Positions 54,131 to 62,257 of a stretch of 64,000 nucleotides of DNA are shown piece by piece. The stretch's first letter is position 1; each line of letters opens with the position of its first letter. Source of the stretch: Paracoccaceae bacterium (lineage in GTDB: Bacteria; Pseudomonadota; Alphaproteobacteria; Rhodobacterales; Rhodobacteraceae). The stretch covers positions 1-64,000 of the forward strand of contig JAIXZY010000037.1 in the NCBI GenBank assembly GCA_027489355.1, written 5' to 3'. The translations under genes and the position numbers were made by a program. Below the pieces are notes generated by a model. The model had not been told where the DNA came from. It searched no databases and was given only the letters and a program-made list of their open reading frames with translations.

Positions 54131-55303
54131 TCATTCGGCCGCCTCGCGCATCGCCACCGCCTCGGCCCGGAGCTTCCGGACCAGCTCCAGCTCGGCCTGG
54201 AAGTCGACGTAGTGCGGCAGCTTGATATGCTCCAGGAACCCGGTGGCCTGGATGTTGTCGCAGTGCATCAGGACGAATTCCTCGTCCTGAGCGGGGGCGC
54301 CGGTGAAGTCTTCTCCCAGTTCCTGCCAGCGCAGGCTGCGGTCGACGAGGGACATGGCGATGGCCTTGCGTTCGGACTGGCCCATCACGAGGCCATAGCC
54401 CCGAGTGAACTGTGGGGGTTCGGTGCGTGAGCCCTTGAACTGGTTCACTGTCTCGCATTCCGTGAGCTCGATCTCACCGATCTCGACCGCGAATCCCAGT
54501 TCCGGGATGTCCACCTCGACTGCCACAGTGCCGATGCGCAGCTCGCCGACGAAGGCATGGGTCCGACCGTAGCCGCGCTGGGTGGAGTAGGCCATCGACA
54601 GGATGAAGCCTTCGTCCCCCCGGGCCAGCGCCTGCAGGCGGAGCGTCCGGTCGGCGGGAAGCTCCATCGGCTCGCGGGTCAGGTCGGGGGGCGTGGCGTC
54701 GGAAGGATTGGCGGTCTCGATCAGGCCGTCCCGGTTGAGGAAGCTCGTCACATGGGGGATGCGCGGCGCCCCCCCACCCCATCCCTCCCCCACGCGGGGG
54801 GAGGGAGGCGCTTTGGGGTCATGGGTGTGCGAAACGGTTGGGCCGGGAGCCTCCCCTCCCCCCGGTGGGGAGGGGATGGGGGTGGGGGGATCCCCCTCGG
54901 CCATCAGCGCAAAATCCAGCAGGCGGTGCGTATAGTCGAAGGTCGGCCCCAGCACCTGACCGCCCGGCAGGTCCTTGAAAGTCGCCGAAATCCGCCGGTC
55001 CACCGCCATCCCGCCGGTGTCCACCGGGTTCGAGGCCGCAAGGCGCGGGAGGGTCGTGCGATAGGCGCGGATCAGGAACACCGCCTCGATCAGGTCGCCG
55101 CGCGCCTGCTTGATCGCCAGCGCCGCAAGGTCGGGGTCATAGAGCGAGCCTTCGGCCATCACGCGGTTGACGGCCAGGGCCATCTGCTCGCGGATCTGGG
55201 GGATCGTCAGTTCAGGGACCGTGGGGGCGCCACGACGCTCCTCGGCCAGCCATTGGTGCGCATTGTCGATGGCGCGTTCGCCACCCTTGACGGCCACATA
55301 CAT
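54131..55303 (-). CDS. phnI: C-P lyase subunit PhnI, carrying an in-frame palindromic element insertion
   Basis: PhnI exchanges adenine of ATP for the phosphonate (with PhnG, H and L). The 390-residue protein begins YVAVKGGERAIDNAHQWLAEERRG and has QIREQMALAVNRVMAEGSLYDPDLAALAIKQARGDLIEAVFLIRAYR (near 36-82). VNQFKGSRTEPPQFTRGYGLVMGQSERKAIAMSLVDRSL and NIQATGFLEHIKLPHYVDFQAELELVRKLR lie near the end. Residues about 139-180 (TPIPSPPGGGE to RVGEGWGGGAP) are encoded by the repeat at 54766-54889. They have no counterpart in the usual roughly 350-residue PhnI. Its first base overlaps the phnH stop codon. Confidence 0.95.
   Translation of the reverse strand: MYVAVKGGERAIDNAHQWLAEERRGAPTVPELTIPQIREQMALAVNRVMAEGSLYDPDLAALAIKQARGDLIEAVFLIRAYRTTLPRLAASNPVDTGGMAVDRRISATFKDLPGGQVLGPTFDYTHRLLDFALMAEGDPPTPIPSPPGGGEAPGPTVSHTHDPKAPPSPRVGEGWGGGAPRIPHVTSFLNRDGLIETANPSDATPPDLTREPMELPADRTLRLQALARGDEGFILSMAYSTQRGYGRTHAFVGELRIGTVAVEVDIPELGFAVEIGEIELTECETVNQFKGSRTEPPQFTRGYGLVMGQSERKAIAMSLVDRSLRWQELGEDFTGAPAQDEEFVLMHCDNIQATGFLEHIKLPHYVDFQAELELVRKLRAEAVAMREAAE
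54766..54889. repeat. Interspersed palindromic element, copy 1, inside phnI
   Basis: The left end (CCCCCCACCCCATCCC-type) and right end (GATGGGGGTGGGGGG-type) are inverted repeats. Two inner hairpins (CCCTCCCCCACGCGGGGGGAGGG-like and CTCCCC/GGGGAG) lie between them. It is about 124 bp and closely matches the copy at 59318-59438. It stays open in the phnI frame. Confidence 0.85.
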
Positions 55304-55878
55304 CAGATCGCCTCCACGCGGGTGGATCGGGGCAGGCCGGCGATGCGGTCGCCGGCGGTGAAAAGCGTGTCGAAGCCCAAGGGGAACAGCGCCCGGTTGG
55401 CGCGGAAAGTCGCCGTCTCGGGCAGGTTGAGCCAGGTCGCCGTCTCGATCCCGGGGCCGGTCAGACAGGGCCCGTGGTTCACGAGGCGGTCGACTTCGAC
55501 GATCAAGGTGGCAGAGCGGTCGGGATAGTCGGGCTGGCCGATCCTGAAGCGGGAGACGGGGTGCAATGCCTCCCAGGTGCCAACGGCAAAGTCCGCCTCT
55601 TCGGCGGGGGTGAGCGGCGCGCCGATGTGGAAGGCGACCCAGTCGCGGACGGGTGCGCAGTCGGCGCGGCCTGCGAGGTGGAGCCGCGTTGTGGGATCGG
55701 CCAGGACGAGGAGCGCGGTGCCCGCGGCGATGGACAAGGGTTCCGGCGGTCGCGCACCCTGAACCTGGCGGATCGTGCCGGGGCGGGCCATCGCCTCCAG
55801 GATTTCGCGGAAGGCGCGAGCGGACTGGATGGGGGCCTCGGTGAAGCCGCCTTCGAGGGCATCTGCTGCGGCGATCAT
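55303..55878 (-). CDS. phnH: C-P lyase subunit PhnH
   Basis: The 191-residue accessory subunit of the PhnGHIJ complex begins AAADALEGGFTEAPIQSARAFREILEAMARPGTI, the family start. Further matches are RADCAPVRDWVAFHIGAPLTPAEEADFAVGTWEALHP and DYPDRSATLIVEVDRL, then LTGPGIETATWL. The start overlaps the phnG stop codon by four bases, and the stop overlaps phnI by one. The exact catalytic role of PhnH is structural in known complexes. Confidence 0.96.
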   Translation of the reverse strand: MIAAADALEGGFTEAPIQSARAFREILEAMARPGTIRQVQGARPPEPLSIAAGTALLVLADPTTRLHLAGRADCAPVRDWVAFHIGAPLTPAEEADFAVGTWEALHPVSRFRIGQPDYPDRSATLIVEVDRLVNHGPCLTGPGIETATWLNLPETATFRANRALFPLGFDTLFTAGDRIAGLPRSTRVEAI

Positions 55879-56318
55879 TTGTCCTCTCCCCTGACCATGG
55901 TGAAGAAATCGACCTTGGTGGCGGCGGCTTTTGTTGCGCGGGCGGTCTGCCGCGCCTCGGCCTCACTCTCCAGGGGGCGCAAGATACGCGCGGTCAGATC
56001 GTCCGCCGCGCCGGTCTGCATCAGCGCATCCAGCGCCGCCGCCCGCAGCGCATGGGTCCTGTCGCGCCCCTGTACCCAGGCGTGGCCGACTTCGCCGGTC
56101 TCCAGCCGGACCGAGGCACGGGTGACGGTCATTTCGCCCAGGTTGAAGGCCGCGCCCGTGGCCCCCACCCTGCCCCGCACCATGACCGCGCCGATCTCCG
56201 GCCGGCGAAGGACGTGGTGCGGCGGCAGGTCGGGAAAGAGAGCGGCCAGACGGGCCGGAGGGGCCTTGGCCAAAGTAGCCATCCGGGTCTTCCGGGCCAG
56301 TGGAGAGGTGTCGGTCAT
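55875..56318 (-). CDS. phnG: C-P lyase subunit PhnG
   Basis: This first gene of the C-P lyase operon encodes a 147-residue subunit, beginning TDTSPLARKTRMATLAKAPPARLAALFPDLPPHHVLRRPEIGAVMVRGR. The PhnG hallmark GATGAAFNLGEMTVTRASVRLETGEVGHAWVQGRDRTHALRAAALDALMQ (near 53-102) follows. I start at 56318. A further upstream ATG would add residues inside the operator region. The promoter region upstream carries a Pho box and a possible PhnF operator. Confidence 0.95.
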   Translation of the reverse strand: MTDTSPLARKTRMATLAKAPPARLAALFPDLPPHHVLRRPEIGAVMVRGRVGATGAAFNLGEMTVTRASVRLETGEVGHAWVQGRDRTHALRAAALDALMQTGAADDLTARILRPLESEAEARQTARATKAAATKVDFFTMVRGEDK

Positions 56319-56341
56319 CGGGGTCTCGACAGGTTGAGGGC

Positions 56342-56369
56342 TTGTCTGGTTTATTAGACAACTATACAA
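56342..56369. promoter_or_regulatory. Candidate PhnF/GntR operator in phnG-phnF gap
   Basis: The inverted repeat TTGTCTggtttattAGACAA (56342-56361) is followed by a further half-site TATACAA (56363-56369). Half-sites of this kind (TTGT..A / T..ACAA) fit the HutC/PhnF subfamily of GntR regulators. It lies in the divergent region and could control both phnG and phnF. Confidence 0.45.
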
Positions 56370-56408
56370 ATCATACGCGACGGGCGGCCGATGACCAACC
56401 GGAGAGTT

Positions 56409-56426
56409 GTGAATTTTTCATGACAG
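56409..56426 (-). promoter_or_regulatory. Pho box upstream of phnG
   Basis: On the minus strand CTGTCATGAAAAATTCAC has two half-sites 11 bases apart. The first, CTGTCAT, matches PhoB consensus exactly. It points toward phnG and is about 90 bases upstream. It also borders the phnF start. PhoB control of phn genes is established in other bacteria. Confidence 0.6.
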
Positions 56427-56435
56427 GAGAGGCGC

Positions 56436-57146
56436 TTGAAAGAAGCCATCTGGTCCGCCATCGCGGCAACCCTGACCGAGGAGATCGCAGCAGGTCATTA
56501 CCGCCCCGGTGACCGGCTCCCGACCGAGGCAGCCCTTTCTGCCCGGTTCGGGGTGAACCGGCACACTGTCCGTCATGCCCTTGGCACGCTGGCCGAGCGC
56601 GGCCTTGTCCATTCCCGCCGTGGGGCCGGCGTCTTCGTGGCCCAACGGCCCACCGACTATCCGCTGGGCCGTCGCGTGCGGTTCCACCAGAACGTGCTGG
56701 CGGCCGGACAGACGCCGTCGCGGACGATCAGCCGGACCGAAACGCGGCCCTGCGACACCACTGAGGCGCGCGCATTGCGGCTGAAGACGGGCGAGCCGGT
56801 GCATGTGGTGGAGGGCATCTCGCGGGCGGATGGTCAGCCCATCGCGGCCTTCCGGTCGATGTTCCCCGCAGCGCGGTTTCCGGGTCTTCTGACTGGGGTG
56901 CAGGAGACAGGCTCGATCACCCGGGCGCTCGCGGCGGCGGGGTGCCCCGACTACACCCGCGCCGAGACGCGGCTGACCGCGCAGCTGGCGGATCCGGTGC
57001 TGGCGGTGGCGCTGGCTGTGAGGGCCGGCGCGCCGGTGCTGCGGACGGTGGCGGTGAACGTTGACCCGAAGGGCGTGCCGGTGGAACTGGGAACCACCTG
57101 GTTCGCGGGGGAGAGGGTGACCCTGACGGTGGCGGATCAGCCCTGA
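56436..57146 (+). CDS. phnF: GntR/HutC-family transcriptional regulator PhnF
   Basis: PhnF is the likely repressor of the phn operon. The 236-residue protein has an N-terminal winged helix (IWSAIAATLTEEIAAGHYRPGDRLPTEAALSARFGVNRHTVRHALGTLAERGLVHSRRGAGVFV). A UTRA effector-binding domain follows (RRVRFHQNVLAAGQTPSRTI, ALRLKTGEPVHVVEGISRADGQPI, AAFRSMFP). The start is a TTG at 56436 with AGGAG upstream. A nearby ATG at 56420 is in another frame. It diverges from phnG, and its last 10 bases overlap the hexapeptide transferase gene. Confidence 0.9.
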   Translation: MKEAIWSAIAATLTEEIAAGHYRPGDRLPTEAALSARFGVNRHTVRHALGTLAERGLVHSRRGAGVFVAQRPTDYPLGRRVRFHQNVLAAGQTPSRTISRTETRPCDTTEARALRLKTGEPVHVVEGISRADGQPIAAFRSMFPAARFPGLLTGVQETGSITRALAAAGCPDYTRAETRLTAQLADPVLAVALAVRAGAPVLRTVAVNVDPKGVPVELGTTWFAGERVTLTVADQP

Positions 57147-57811
57147 TACTTCTCCAGGAACGCCTCGGCCTGCAGGGACCGGAAATCGAGAACGGCGGCG
57201 CGGAGGCGGTCGTGGCTCCAGTCCCACCAGGCCAGCGCCATCAGCCGGTCGGCGATACCGGGGGCAAAGCGGGGGCGGAGCGGCTGGGCCGGGATGCCGG
57301 CCATGATCATGTAGGGCGGCACGTCCTTGGTGACGACGGCTCCCGAAGCGATGATCGCGCCCGCGCCGATAGTGACGTCGGGCTTCACGATGACGCCGTG
57401 GCCAAGCCAGGTGTCCGGGCCGATCACGGTGCGGCGGCTGGCGCGGTGGGCCATGAACGCGGCGTCGTCGGGGAGGTCGTCCCAGTAGTAGGTTGAGCGG
57501 TAGAGGAAGTGGTGGAGGCTGGCCGTCTCCATCGGGTGGTCGGTCGGGCCGATGCGGGTCATCGCGGCGATGTTGGCGAATTTGCCGACGGTGGTGTTGG
57601 CGATGTCGGAGAGGCGGTCGCAGTAGGCGTAGGCCTCGAAGGTGGAGTTGAGGACGCGGGAGCCCTCGCCGACCTCGGTCCAGGGGCCGAAGGTGGAGTT
57701 CACCACGAGGCTGCCCGCGTGGATTACTGGCCCATCGGGGGAAAGGCGCGGTCCACGCTGGGCGGGCTGGTCGACATCAATGGAATCAGCGGGTTGGGCG
57801 CGGGGGTTCAT
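57137..57811 (-). CDS. Phosphonate-associated hexapeptide-repeat acyltransferase
   Basis: This 224-residue left-handed beta-helix protein (TIGR03308-type, CatB/LacA-like) is commonly found in phosphonate clusters. The N-terminus is variable (PRAQPADSIDVDQPAQRG). Then VNSTFGPWTEVGEGSRVLNSTFEAYAYCDRLSDIANTTVGKFANIAAMTRIGPTDHPMETASLHHFLYRS is followed by the repeat region SRRTVIGPDTWLGHGVIVKPDVTIGAGAIIASGAVVTKDVPPYMIMAG. The acceptor is unknown. It may acetylate an aminoalkylphosphonate or antibiotic-like compound. Confidence 0.88.
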   Translation of the reverse strand: MNPRAQPADSIDVDQPAQRGPRLSPDGPVIHAGSLVVNSTFGPWTEVGEGSRVLNSTFEAYAYCDRLSDIANTTVGKFANIAAMTRIGPTDHPMETASLHHFLYRSTYYWDDLPDDAAFMAHRASRRTVIGPDTWLGHGVIVKPDVTIGAGAIIASGAVVTKDVPPYMIMAGIPAQPLRPRFAPGIADRLMALAWWDWSHDRLRAAVLDFRSLQAEAFLEKYQG

Positions 57812-57967
57812 GGTTGCTTTACCTTGATTTCGGGCAGCCCCTCACCCCGGCCCTCTCCCCCCGGGAGAGAGGGGGCGCGGGTGTCGGGATCCGTGCCGGG
57901 CTTTTCGGCCCGGGGCTTGGGGACGCGGCGGGTGCCTCCGGCGGGAGTATTCGGGAAAAGAGCAAGC
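57812..57967. repeat. Repeat-containing gap between hexapeptide transferase gene and phnE
   Basis: The 156-base gap holds a GC-rich CCCTCTCCCCCC/GGGAGAGAGGG hairpin (57851-57873) and, just after the phnE stop codon, the 21-base motif 57945-57965 that recurs at 24756-24776. No gene or promoter can be supported here. Confidence 0.6.
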
Positions 57968-59290
57968 CTAGGCCCCCTTGATCAGCTTGCGCCGCAGCCA
58001 GCCGGAGAGGCTGTCCATGGCCATGACCATGAGGACGATCAGGACCATGTAGTAGGCGACTTCTTCCCAGTCCTTTTGGGTGATGATCGCCTGGGTCAGG
58101 AGAAGGCCGATCCCGCCGCCGACGATGGCGCCGATCACGGTGGCGCTGCGGGTGTTGGATTCGAGGTAGTAGAGGATCTGGGACAACAGGATTGGCGTCA
58201 CTTGCGGGATGACGCCGAAACGGGCGCGTTGCAGGCTGTTGGCCCCGGTCGACTGGATCCCTTCGACCTGTTTCTCGTCGATGTTCTCCAGAGCTTCAGA
58301 GAAGGTCTTGCCGAAGGTGCCGCTGTCGGTGATCGCGATGGCGATGGCGCCGGTCATCGGGCCGGGTCCGAAGGCGCGCGACAGGATGATGGTCCAGATG
58401 AGGCCGTCCACGCCGCGGATGAAGTCGAAGACCCGGCGGGCGGCAAAGCGCAGGGGGCCGAGCGGGTTGAAGTTGCGCGCGGCGAGGAAGCCGAGCGGCA
58501 GGGCCACGAGGGCGGCGGACATGGTGCCGAGGAAGGCCATCAGGATCGTCTCGAAGATTGCCCAGGCCACGTCGCCGTGCCGCCACATCTTGTTGGTCCA
58601 GAACTCGGAGGCCATGTAGCCGAGGTTCGTGCGGGCGGGGTCGATGCGGTCCCCGGTGGTGGCCAGAGCGGCGAGGTCGCCCCAGGACTTTCCGAAGAAG
58701 GGGCTGTCGAGGGTGAAGAACCAGAGCTCCCAGCCGGGTTCGTATTTGAAGGTCTCGACCTTGGAGCGGGAATAGCTGAAGCGGCCGTGGTCGGTGGTGA
58801 CGGAGACCTTGTTGTCCGAGACGCTGATCCAGCTCGGCAGCGGCTCGGGCGCGGTCAGGACGGGCTTGCCGCCTTCTGGCCGGATGTCGATTATGCCGTA
58901 GCCCGGCACGACATAGCGTGCGCCTTGGTCGTCGTAGGTGACAAGGTGGCCGTCGCCGAGGTCGATCGTGGTAACGGGACCGGCGACGGAAACCCAGTCA
59001 GGCAGCATTCCGTGGGGGTAGGTGCCCTTGGCCTCGCCCTCGATGGCGACGGTGACGCGGTCCGTGCGGTTGTCGCGGGTGACATGGGTCTTGTGCGACC
59101 AGAAGTCGGACAGGAGGATCGCGGCGTTGTCGAAACGGGCGCGGCTTGCCAGGCCCGCGAGATCAAAGCTGATCGCGGCGTAGATGAGATAGGCGAGGAT
59201 TGCCGCGGGGACGGCAAAGGCCAGTCGGGTGCGGGTGGCGAAGCGGCGGGTCACCGTGTCGGCGAGGCTGGGAGAGAGGGTGGCGGTCAT
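57968..59290 (-). CDS. phnE: Phosphonate ABC transporter permease PhnE, long form
   Basis: The product has 440 residues, much longer than the usual 260-290. After a first helix (LAFAVPAAILAYLIYAAISFDL, near 22-43) there is a polar, probably periplasmic insert of about 160 residues. The ABC permease core follows, with VAWAIFETILMAFLGTMSAALVALPLGFLAARNFNPLG and the EAA-like loop GTFGKTFSEALENIDEKQVEGIQSTGANSLQRARFGVIPQVTPILLSQILYYLESNTRSATVIGAIVGGGIG. With the phnE copy upstream it should form a heterodimeric channel for phosphonate uptake. Confidence 0.94.
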   Translation of the reverse strand: MTATLSPSLADTVTRRFATRTRLAFAVPAAILAYLIYAAISFDLAGLASRARFDNAAILLSDFWSHKTHVTRDNRTDRVTVAIEGEAKGTYPHGMLPDWVSVAGPVTTIDLGDGHLVTYDDQGARYVVPGYGIIDIRPEGGKPVLTAPEPLPSWISVSDNKVSVTTDHGRFSYSRSKVETFKYEPGWELWFFTLDSPFFGKSWGDLAALATTGDRIDPARTNLGYMASEFWTNKMWRHGDVAWAIFETILMAFLGTMSAALVALPLGFLAARNFNPLGPLRFAARRVFDFIRGVDGLIWTIILSRAFGPGPMTGAIAIAITDSGTFGKTFSEALENIDEKQVEGIQSTGANSLQRARFGVIPQVTPILLSQILYYLESNTRSATVIGAIVGGGIGLLLTQAIITQKDWEEVAYYMVLIVLMVMAMDSLSGWLRRKLIKGA

Positions 59291-59317
59291 CGGTGCGCCC
59301 CTTGGGCTGGGGTGGGT

Positions 59318-59438
59318 GCGCCCCCTCCCCCTCCTTCCTCCACGCGGGGGGCGGGAGGCGCGAGGTGGCAAAGGTTGTGCAATGGGGCGGCGGGGTGGCT
59401 CCCCTCCCCCTTTGTGGGGAGGGGATGGGGGTGGGGGG
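59318..59438. repeat. Interspersed palindromic element, copy 2, between the two phnE genes
   Basis: This 121-bp element matches the phnI copy along nearly its whole length, with the same CCACGCGGGGGG inner hairpin, CTCCCCTCCCC segment and GGGGATGGGGGTGGGGGG end. It lies in the 166-base gap between two operon genes, so it did not break either. Confidence 0.85.
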
Positions 59439-59456
59439 CTGTGAGCGGACGGGACA

Positions 59457-60335
59457 TCAGACCCCCGTCACCAGCTTGCGGCGGTAGCGGTCGGAGACCT
59501 GGTCGATCAGCACAATGGTCAGGAACAGAAGCGCGAAGATCGCCACGACCTCGTCATACCGGCCCTGGCCCCATTGCATCGCGATTTTGAGGTCATAGCC
59601 AATGCCGCCTTCGCCGACGAAGCCCAGAATGGCACTGGCACGGACGTTGATCTCGAACCGCAGGAGCGCATAAGACAGCCAGTTCGGCGCGACCTGGGGG
59701 ATCACGCCCAGCCACATGCGCTGCGACCAGGTGGCGCCGACGGAGTGCAGGCCCTCGATGGGTTTGAGGTCGGCGTTCTCGGCCGCTTCGGAGAACAGCT
59801 TGCCAAGCGCGCCGCCGGTGTGCAGCGCGATGGCGATGACGGCGGGGACCGGGCCGCCGCCGAGGATGAAGATGAGGACCAGCGCGATGACGATTTCCGG
59901 GATCGCGCGCAGGGCGTCCATCGTGCGGCGGAAGACGGGGATCAGGCGGGGCCAGCGGGCAAGGCCCCGCGTGGCGAGGAGCGAGAGCACCATCGCGGCG
60001 AGTGCGCCCAGCAGGGTGGCGACGGCGGCGATGTTCAGCGTCTCGATCAGGGCGGGGATGTGGGCGAGGAAGATGCCGGGCAGGAGGGCGCGTTTCTCCC
60101 AGGCCTCGGCGAAGACTTCGGAGGGGAAGGCGAAGACCTGGTGGAGGCCGTTCAGGAAGCCGCCGGCGTTGCGATCCTCGGCCAAGGTCCAGCCCGAGGC
60201 CATCAGGGCCAGGAAGACCACGAGGAGGATGCCGCCATACATCCGTTTGCGGCGGACCATGTCGAGATAGGCCTCGCGCGGGTCGGCAAGGTTCGGGCGG
60301 CGGCCCGGTTCGGGTCCGAAGGCGACGTCAACCAT
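59457..60335 (-). CDS. phnE: Phosphonate ABC transporter permease PhnE
   Basis: The 292-residue permease has a cytoplasmic N-terminus (GPEPGRRPNLADPREAYLDMVRRKR), six predicted helices and the EAA loop GALGKLFSEAAENADLKPIEGLHSVGATWSQRMWLGVIPQVAPNWLSYALLRFEINVRASAILGFVGEGGIG. It pairs with the long PhnE gene downstream. The ATG at 60335 was chosen. Upstream in-frame sequence falls in the hairpin region after phnD and is not protein-like. Confidence 0.95.
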   Translation of the reverse strand: MVDVAFGPEPGRRPNLADPREAYLDMVRRKRMYGGILLVVFLALMASGWTLAEDRNAGGFLNGLHQVFAFPSEVFAEAWEKRALLPGIFLAHIPALIETLNIAAVATLLGALAAMVLSLLATRGLARWPRLIPVFRRTMDALRAIPEIVIALVLIFILGGGPVPAVIAIALHTGGALGKLFSEAAENADLKPIEGLHSVGATWSQRMWLGVIPQVAPNWLSYALLRFEINVRASAILGFVGEGGIGYDLKIAMQWGQGRYDEVVAIFALLFLTIVLIDQVSDRYRRKLVTGV

Positions 60336-60357
60336 GTGGGGGTCCGGAACAGGAGAA

Positions 60358-60389
60358 GGCCGGACCCCGGGGAGCGTCGGGGTCCGGCC
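60358..60389 (-). other. mRNA hairpin between phnD and phnE
   Basis: A perfect 12-bp stem (GGCCGGACCCCG with CGGGGTCCGGCC) closes an 8-base loop, 12 bases past the phnD stop codon. It has no T-run. This is the usual place for a stem that protects the abundant binding-protein mRNA and reduces read-through into the permease genes. Confidence 0.6.
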
Positions 60390-60400
60390 GGTGGGAAGGC

Positions 60401-61297
60401 TCAGGTGCCTTCCTGCATCTTGCGGGCGGCGAGGATGCCGTCGTATTCCTTGGCCTCGACCGGGACGAAGTCCTTGGCCTCGCCGGCGGCAACGCCATAG
60501 GCGCATTCGGCGTCGGTTTCCCACAGGTCGGCGGTCAGCTGGGTGACCTTGTCCTTGACGTCGGCCGGAAGCGCCTTGCGGACGACCATCGGGCCTTCCG
60601 GGATCAGGGCAGAGCGCCAGATTTCCTGGATGTCGTTCATGTCGACGAGGCCCGCGTCGGCAGCCTTCCGGAAGGCGCCCGAGTCGTAGCCGTCTTCCCA
60701 GTTGCCGTTGCCGTCGGCCCAGCTGACACCCGCGTCGAAGTCGCCGTTGGCGACGCCGACGATGGTCTGCTCATGCCCGCCGGACATCTTCACTTCGCCG
60801 AAATAGGATTTCAGGTCGCCGTATTTGGCGGCGAGTTCTGCGCCGGGGACGAGGTAGCCCGAGGTCGAGTTCGGCTCGGCGAAGGCGAAGACCTTGCCCT
60901 TGGCGTCGTCGATCGAGGTGATGCCGCTGTCCTTGCGGGCGAAGCCGATGGAGTAGTAGCCGGTCGAGCCGTTGGTGTTCTGCTTGGTGAGCTTCACCTC
61001 GACGGCTTCGGGGTCGGTCAGCTGGATCTTGGCGTAGGCCGAGGCGCCGAGCCAGGCCATGTCCAGCGTGCCGCCGAGCAGGCCCTGGATCACGCCGTCA
61101 TAGTCGGCCGGGGTGAAGACCTTGACCGGGACGCCGAGCGCCTCTTCGATCCTGGCGCGGTAGCATTCGTTCGAAGCGAGGCGGTCCTGGGCGTTCTCGC
61201 CGCCGAGGATGCCGAGGTTGAATTCGGTGATCTCCTGCGCGCCCGCCGCAGAGGCGAGGATCGCGGTCAGGATGGTTGCAGACAGCAGCTTTTGCAT
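60401..61297 (-). CDS. phnD: Phosphonate ABC transporter substrate-binding protein PhnD
   Basis: This 298-residue periplasmic protein has a signal peptide (MQKLLSATILTAILASAAGA, cleavage near 20-21). The mature start is QEITEFNLGILGGENAQDRLASNECYRARIEEALG. Family segments are YDGVIQGLLGGTLDMAWLGASAYAKI, FAEPNSTSGYLVPGAELAAKYGDLKSYFGEVKMSGGHEQTIVGVANGDFDAGVSWADG. It captures phosphonates or phosphate esters for PhnE. It lies between phnC and phnE. Confidence 0.96.
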   Translation of the reverse strand: MQKLLSATILTAILASAAGAQEITEFNLGILGGENAQDRLASNECYRARIEEALGVPVKVFTPADYDGVIQGLLGGTLDMAWLGASAYAKIQLTDPEAVEVKLTKQNTNGSTGYYSIGFARKDSGITSIDDAKGKVFAFAEPNSTSGYLVPGAELAAKYGDLKSYFGEVKMSGGHEQTIVGVANGDFDAGVSWADGNGNWEDGYDSGAFRKAADAGLVDMNDIQEIWRSALIPEGPMVVRKALPADVKDKVTQLTADLWETDAECAYGVAAGEAKDFVPVEAKEYDGILAARKMQEGT

Positions 61298-61350
61298 GGG
61301 TGCTCCATGAAGGTTGTGGCCGGAATGGCCGGGAAAGCGGGTGGGACGGG

Positions 61351-62169
61351 TCACGACAGCATCAGGTCCGCGTAGGTGCGGTCCGGGCCAGTGTCGGTGG
61401 GGATCGAGGTCGAGGTGGCGGCCTCGTTGAAGCTGGCGTCGGCGCCGTAAATGTCGCGGGCGACTCCGGTCGACAGCTGGTCGGGCGTCCCGTCAAAGAC
61501 GATGCGGCCGTCGCGCATGCCGATGACGCGGTCGCAGTAGCGGCGCGCGGTGTCGAGCGTGTGGAGGTTGGCGATGACCATGCGGCCGTCCTCGACGTTG
61601 ATGCGCTTCAGCGTGTCCATGACGACCTGCGCGTTCATCGGGTCGAGGCTGGCGATGGGCTCATCCGCCAGGATGATCTTCGGGTCCTGCATCAGCGCCC
61701 GCGCGATGGCGACGCGCTGTTGCTGGCCGCCCGACAGCGCCTCGGCCCGTTTCGGGGCCTGTTCGGCGATGCCGAGGCGGTCGAGGATCTCCAGCGCGCG
61801 AAGGATGTCGGCGCGGGGCCAGAGGTTGAACATCGTCTGAAGCGTCGAGCGGCGGTTCAGGATGCCGTGGAGGACGTTGGAGGCGACATCCATCCGGGGC
61901 ACAAGGTTGAACTGCTGGAATATCATCGCGCAGTCGGATTGCCACGTGCGGGCCTGGGCCCCCTTCAGGGCCAGCACGTTCTGGCCGTCGACGCGGATCT
62001 CGCCCGAGGTGGCGTCAAGGAGGCGGTTCATCATCCGCAGGAAGGTGGACTTGCCCGCGCCAGAGCGGCCGATGATCCCGACGAAGGCGGGGCGGTCGAT
62101 GGAAAAGCTGATGTTGTCGACGGCGGCCTTCTGGCCGAACATCCGCGTCACGCCCTGCACATCCAGCAT
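61351..62169 (-). CDS. phnC: Phosphonate ABC transporter ATP-binding protein PhnC
   Basis: The 272-residue ATPase of the PhnCDE importer has Walker [10 protein letters not shown] (near 34-42), a Q-loop [36 protein letters not shown], signature LSGGQQQR (near 144-151) and Walker [14 protein letters not shown] (near 163-175). [25 protein letters not shown] follows. It has a C-terminal tail of about 35 residues beyond the ABC fold. It is the first gene of the transporter operon and is preceded by a Pho-box-like site. Confidence 0.96.
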   Translation of the reverse strand: MLDVQGVTRMFGQKAAVDNISFSIDRPAFVGIIGRSGAGKSTFLRMMNRLLDATSGEIRVDGQNVLALKGAQARTWQSDCAMIFQQFNLVPRMDVASNVLHGILNRRSTLQTMFNLWPRADILRALEILDRLGIAEQAPKRAEALSGGQQQRVAIARALMQDPKIILADEPIASLDPMNAQVVMDTLKRINVEDGRMVIANLHTLDTARRYCDRVIGMRDGRIVFDGTPDQLSTGVARDIYGADASFNEAATSTSIPTDTGPDRTYADLMLS

Positions 62170-62236
62170 CGGTGGTCCCTTCGCCTTGCTTGCGAACGCT
62201 TTTAGCGGGGGGATGTGACAGACTGCCGAAGCCTGA

Positions 62237-62254
62237 ATGAAGCTTGTGTGACGG
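62237..62254 (-). promoter_or_regulatory. Pho-box-like site upstream of phnC
   Basis: On the minus strand CCGTCACACAAGCTTCAT has two half-sites 11 bases apart that resemble the PhoB consensus. It lies about 70 bases ahead of phnC, right after the previous gene's stop codon. It is weaker than the phnG site. Confidence 0.45.
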
Positions 62255-62257
62255 CAC

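Noticed and set aside
56420-56422. ATG just upstream of phnF as its start codon
   Set aside because: It is not in the phnF frame. The TTG at 56436 with AGGAG gives the normal GntR N-terminus.
57840-57880. GC-rich hairpin treated as a terminator for the phn transporter operon
   Set aside because: It has no T-run and resembles common interspersed GC-rich repeats. It is reported only as part of the gap.
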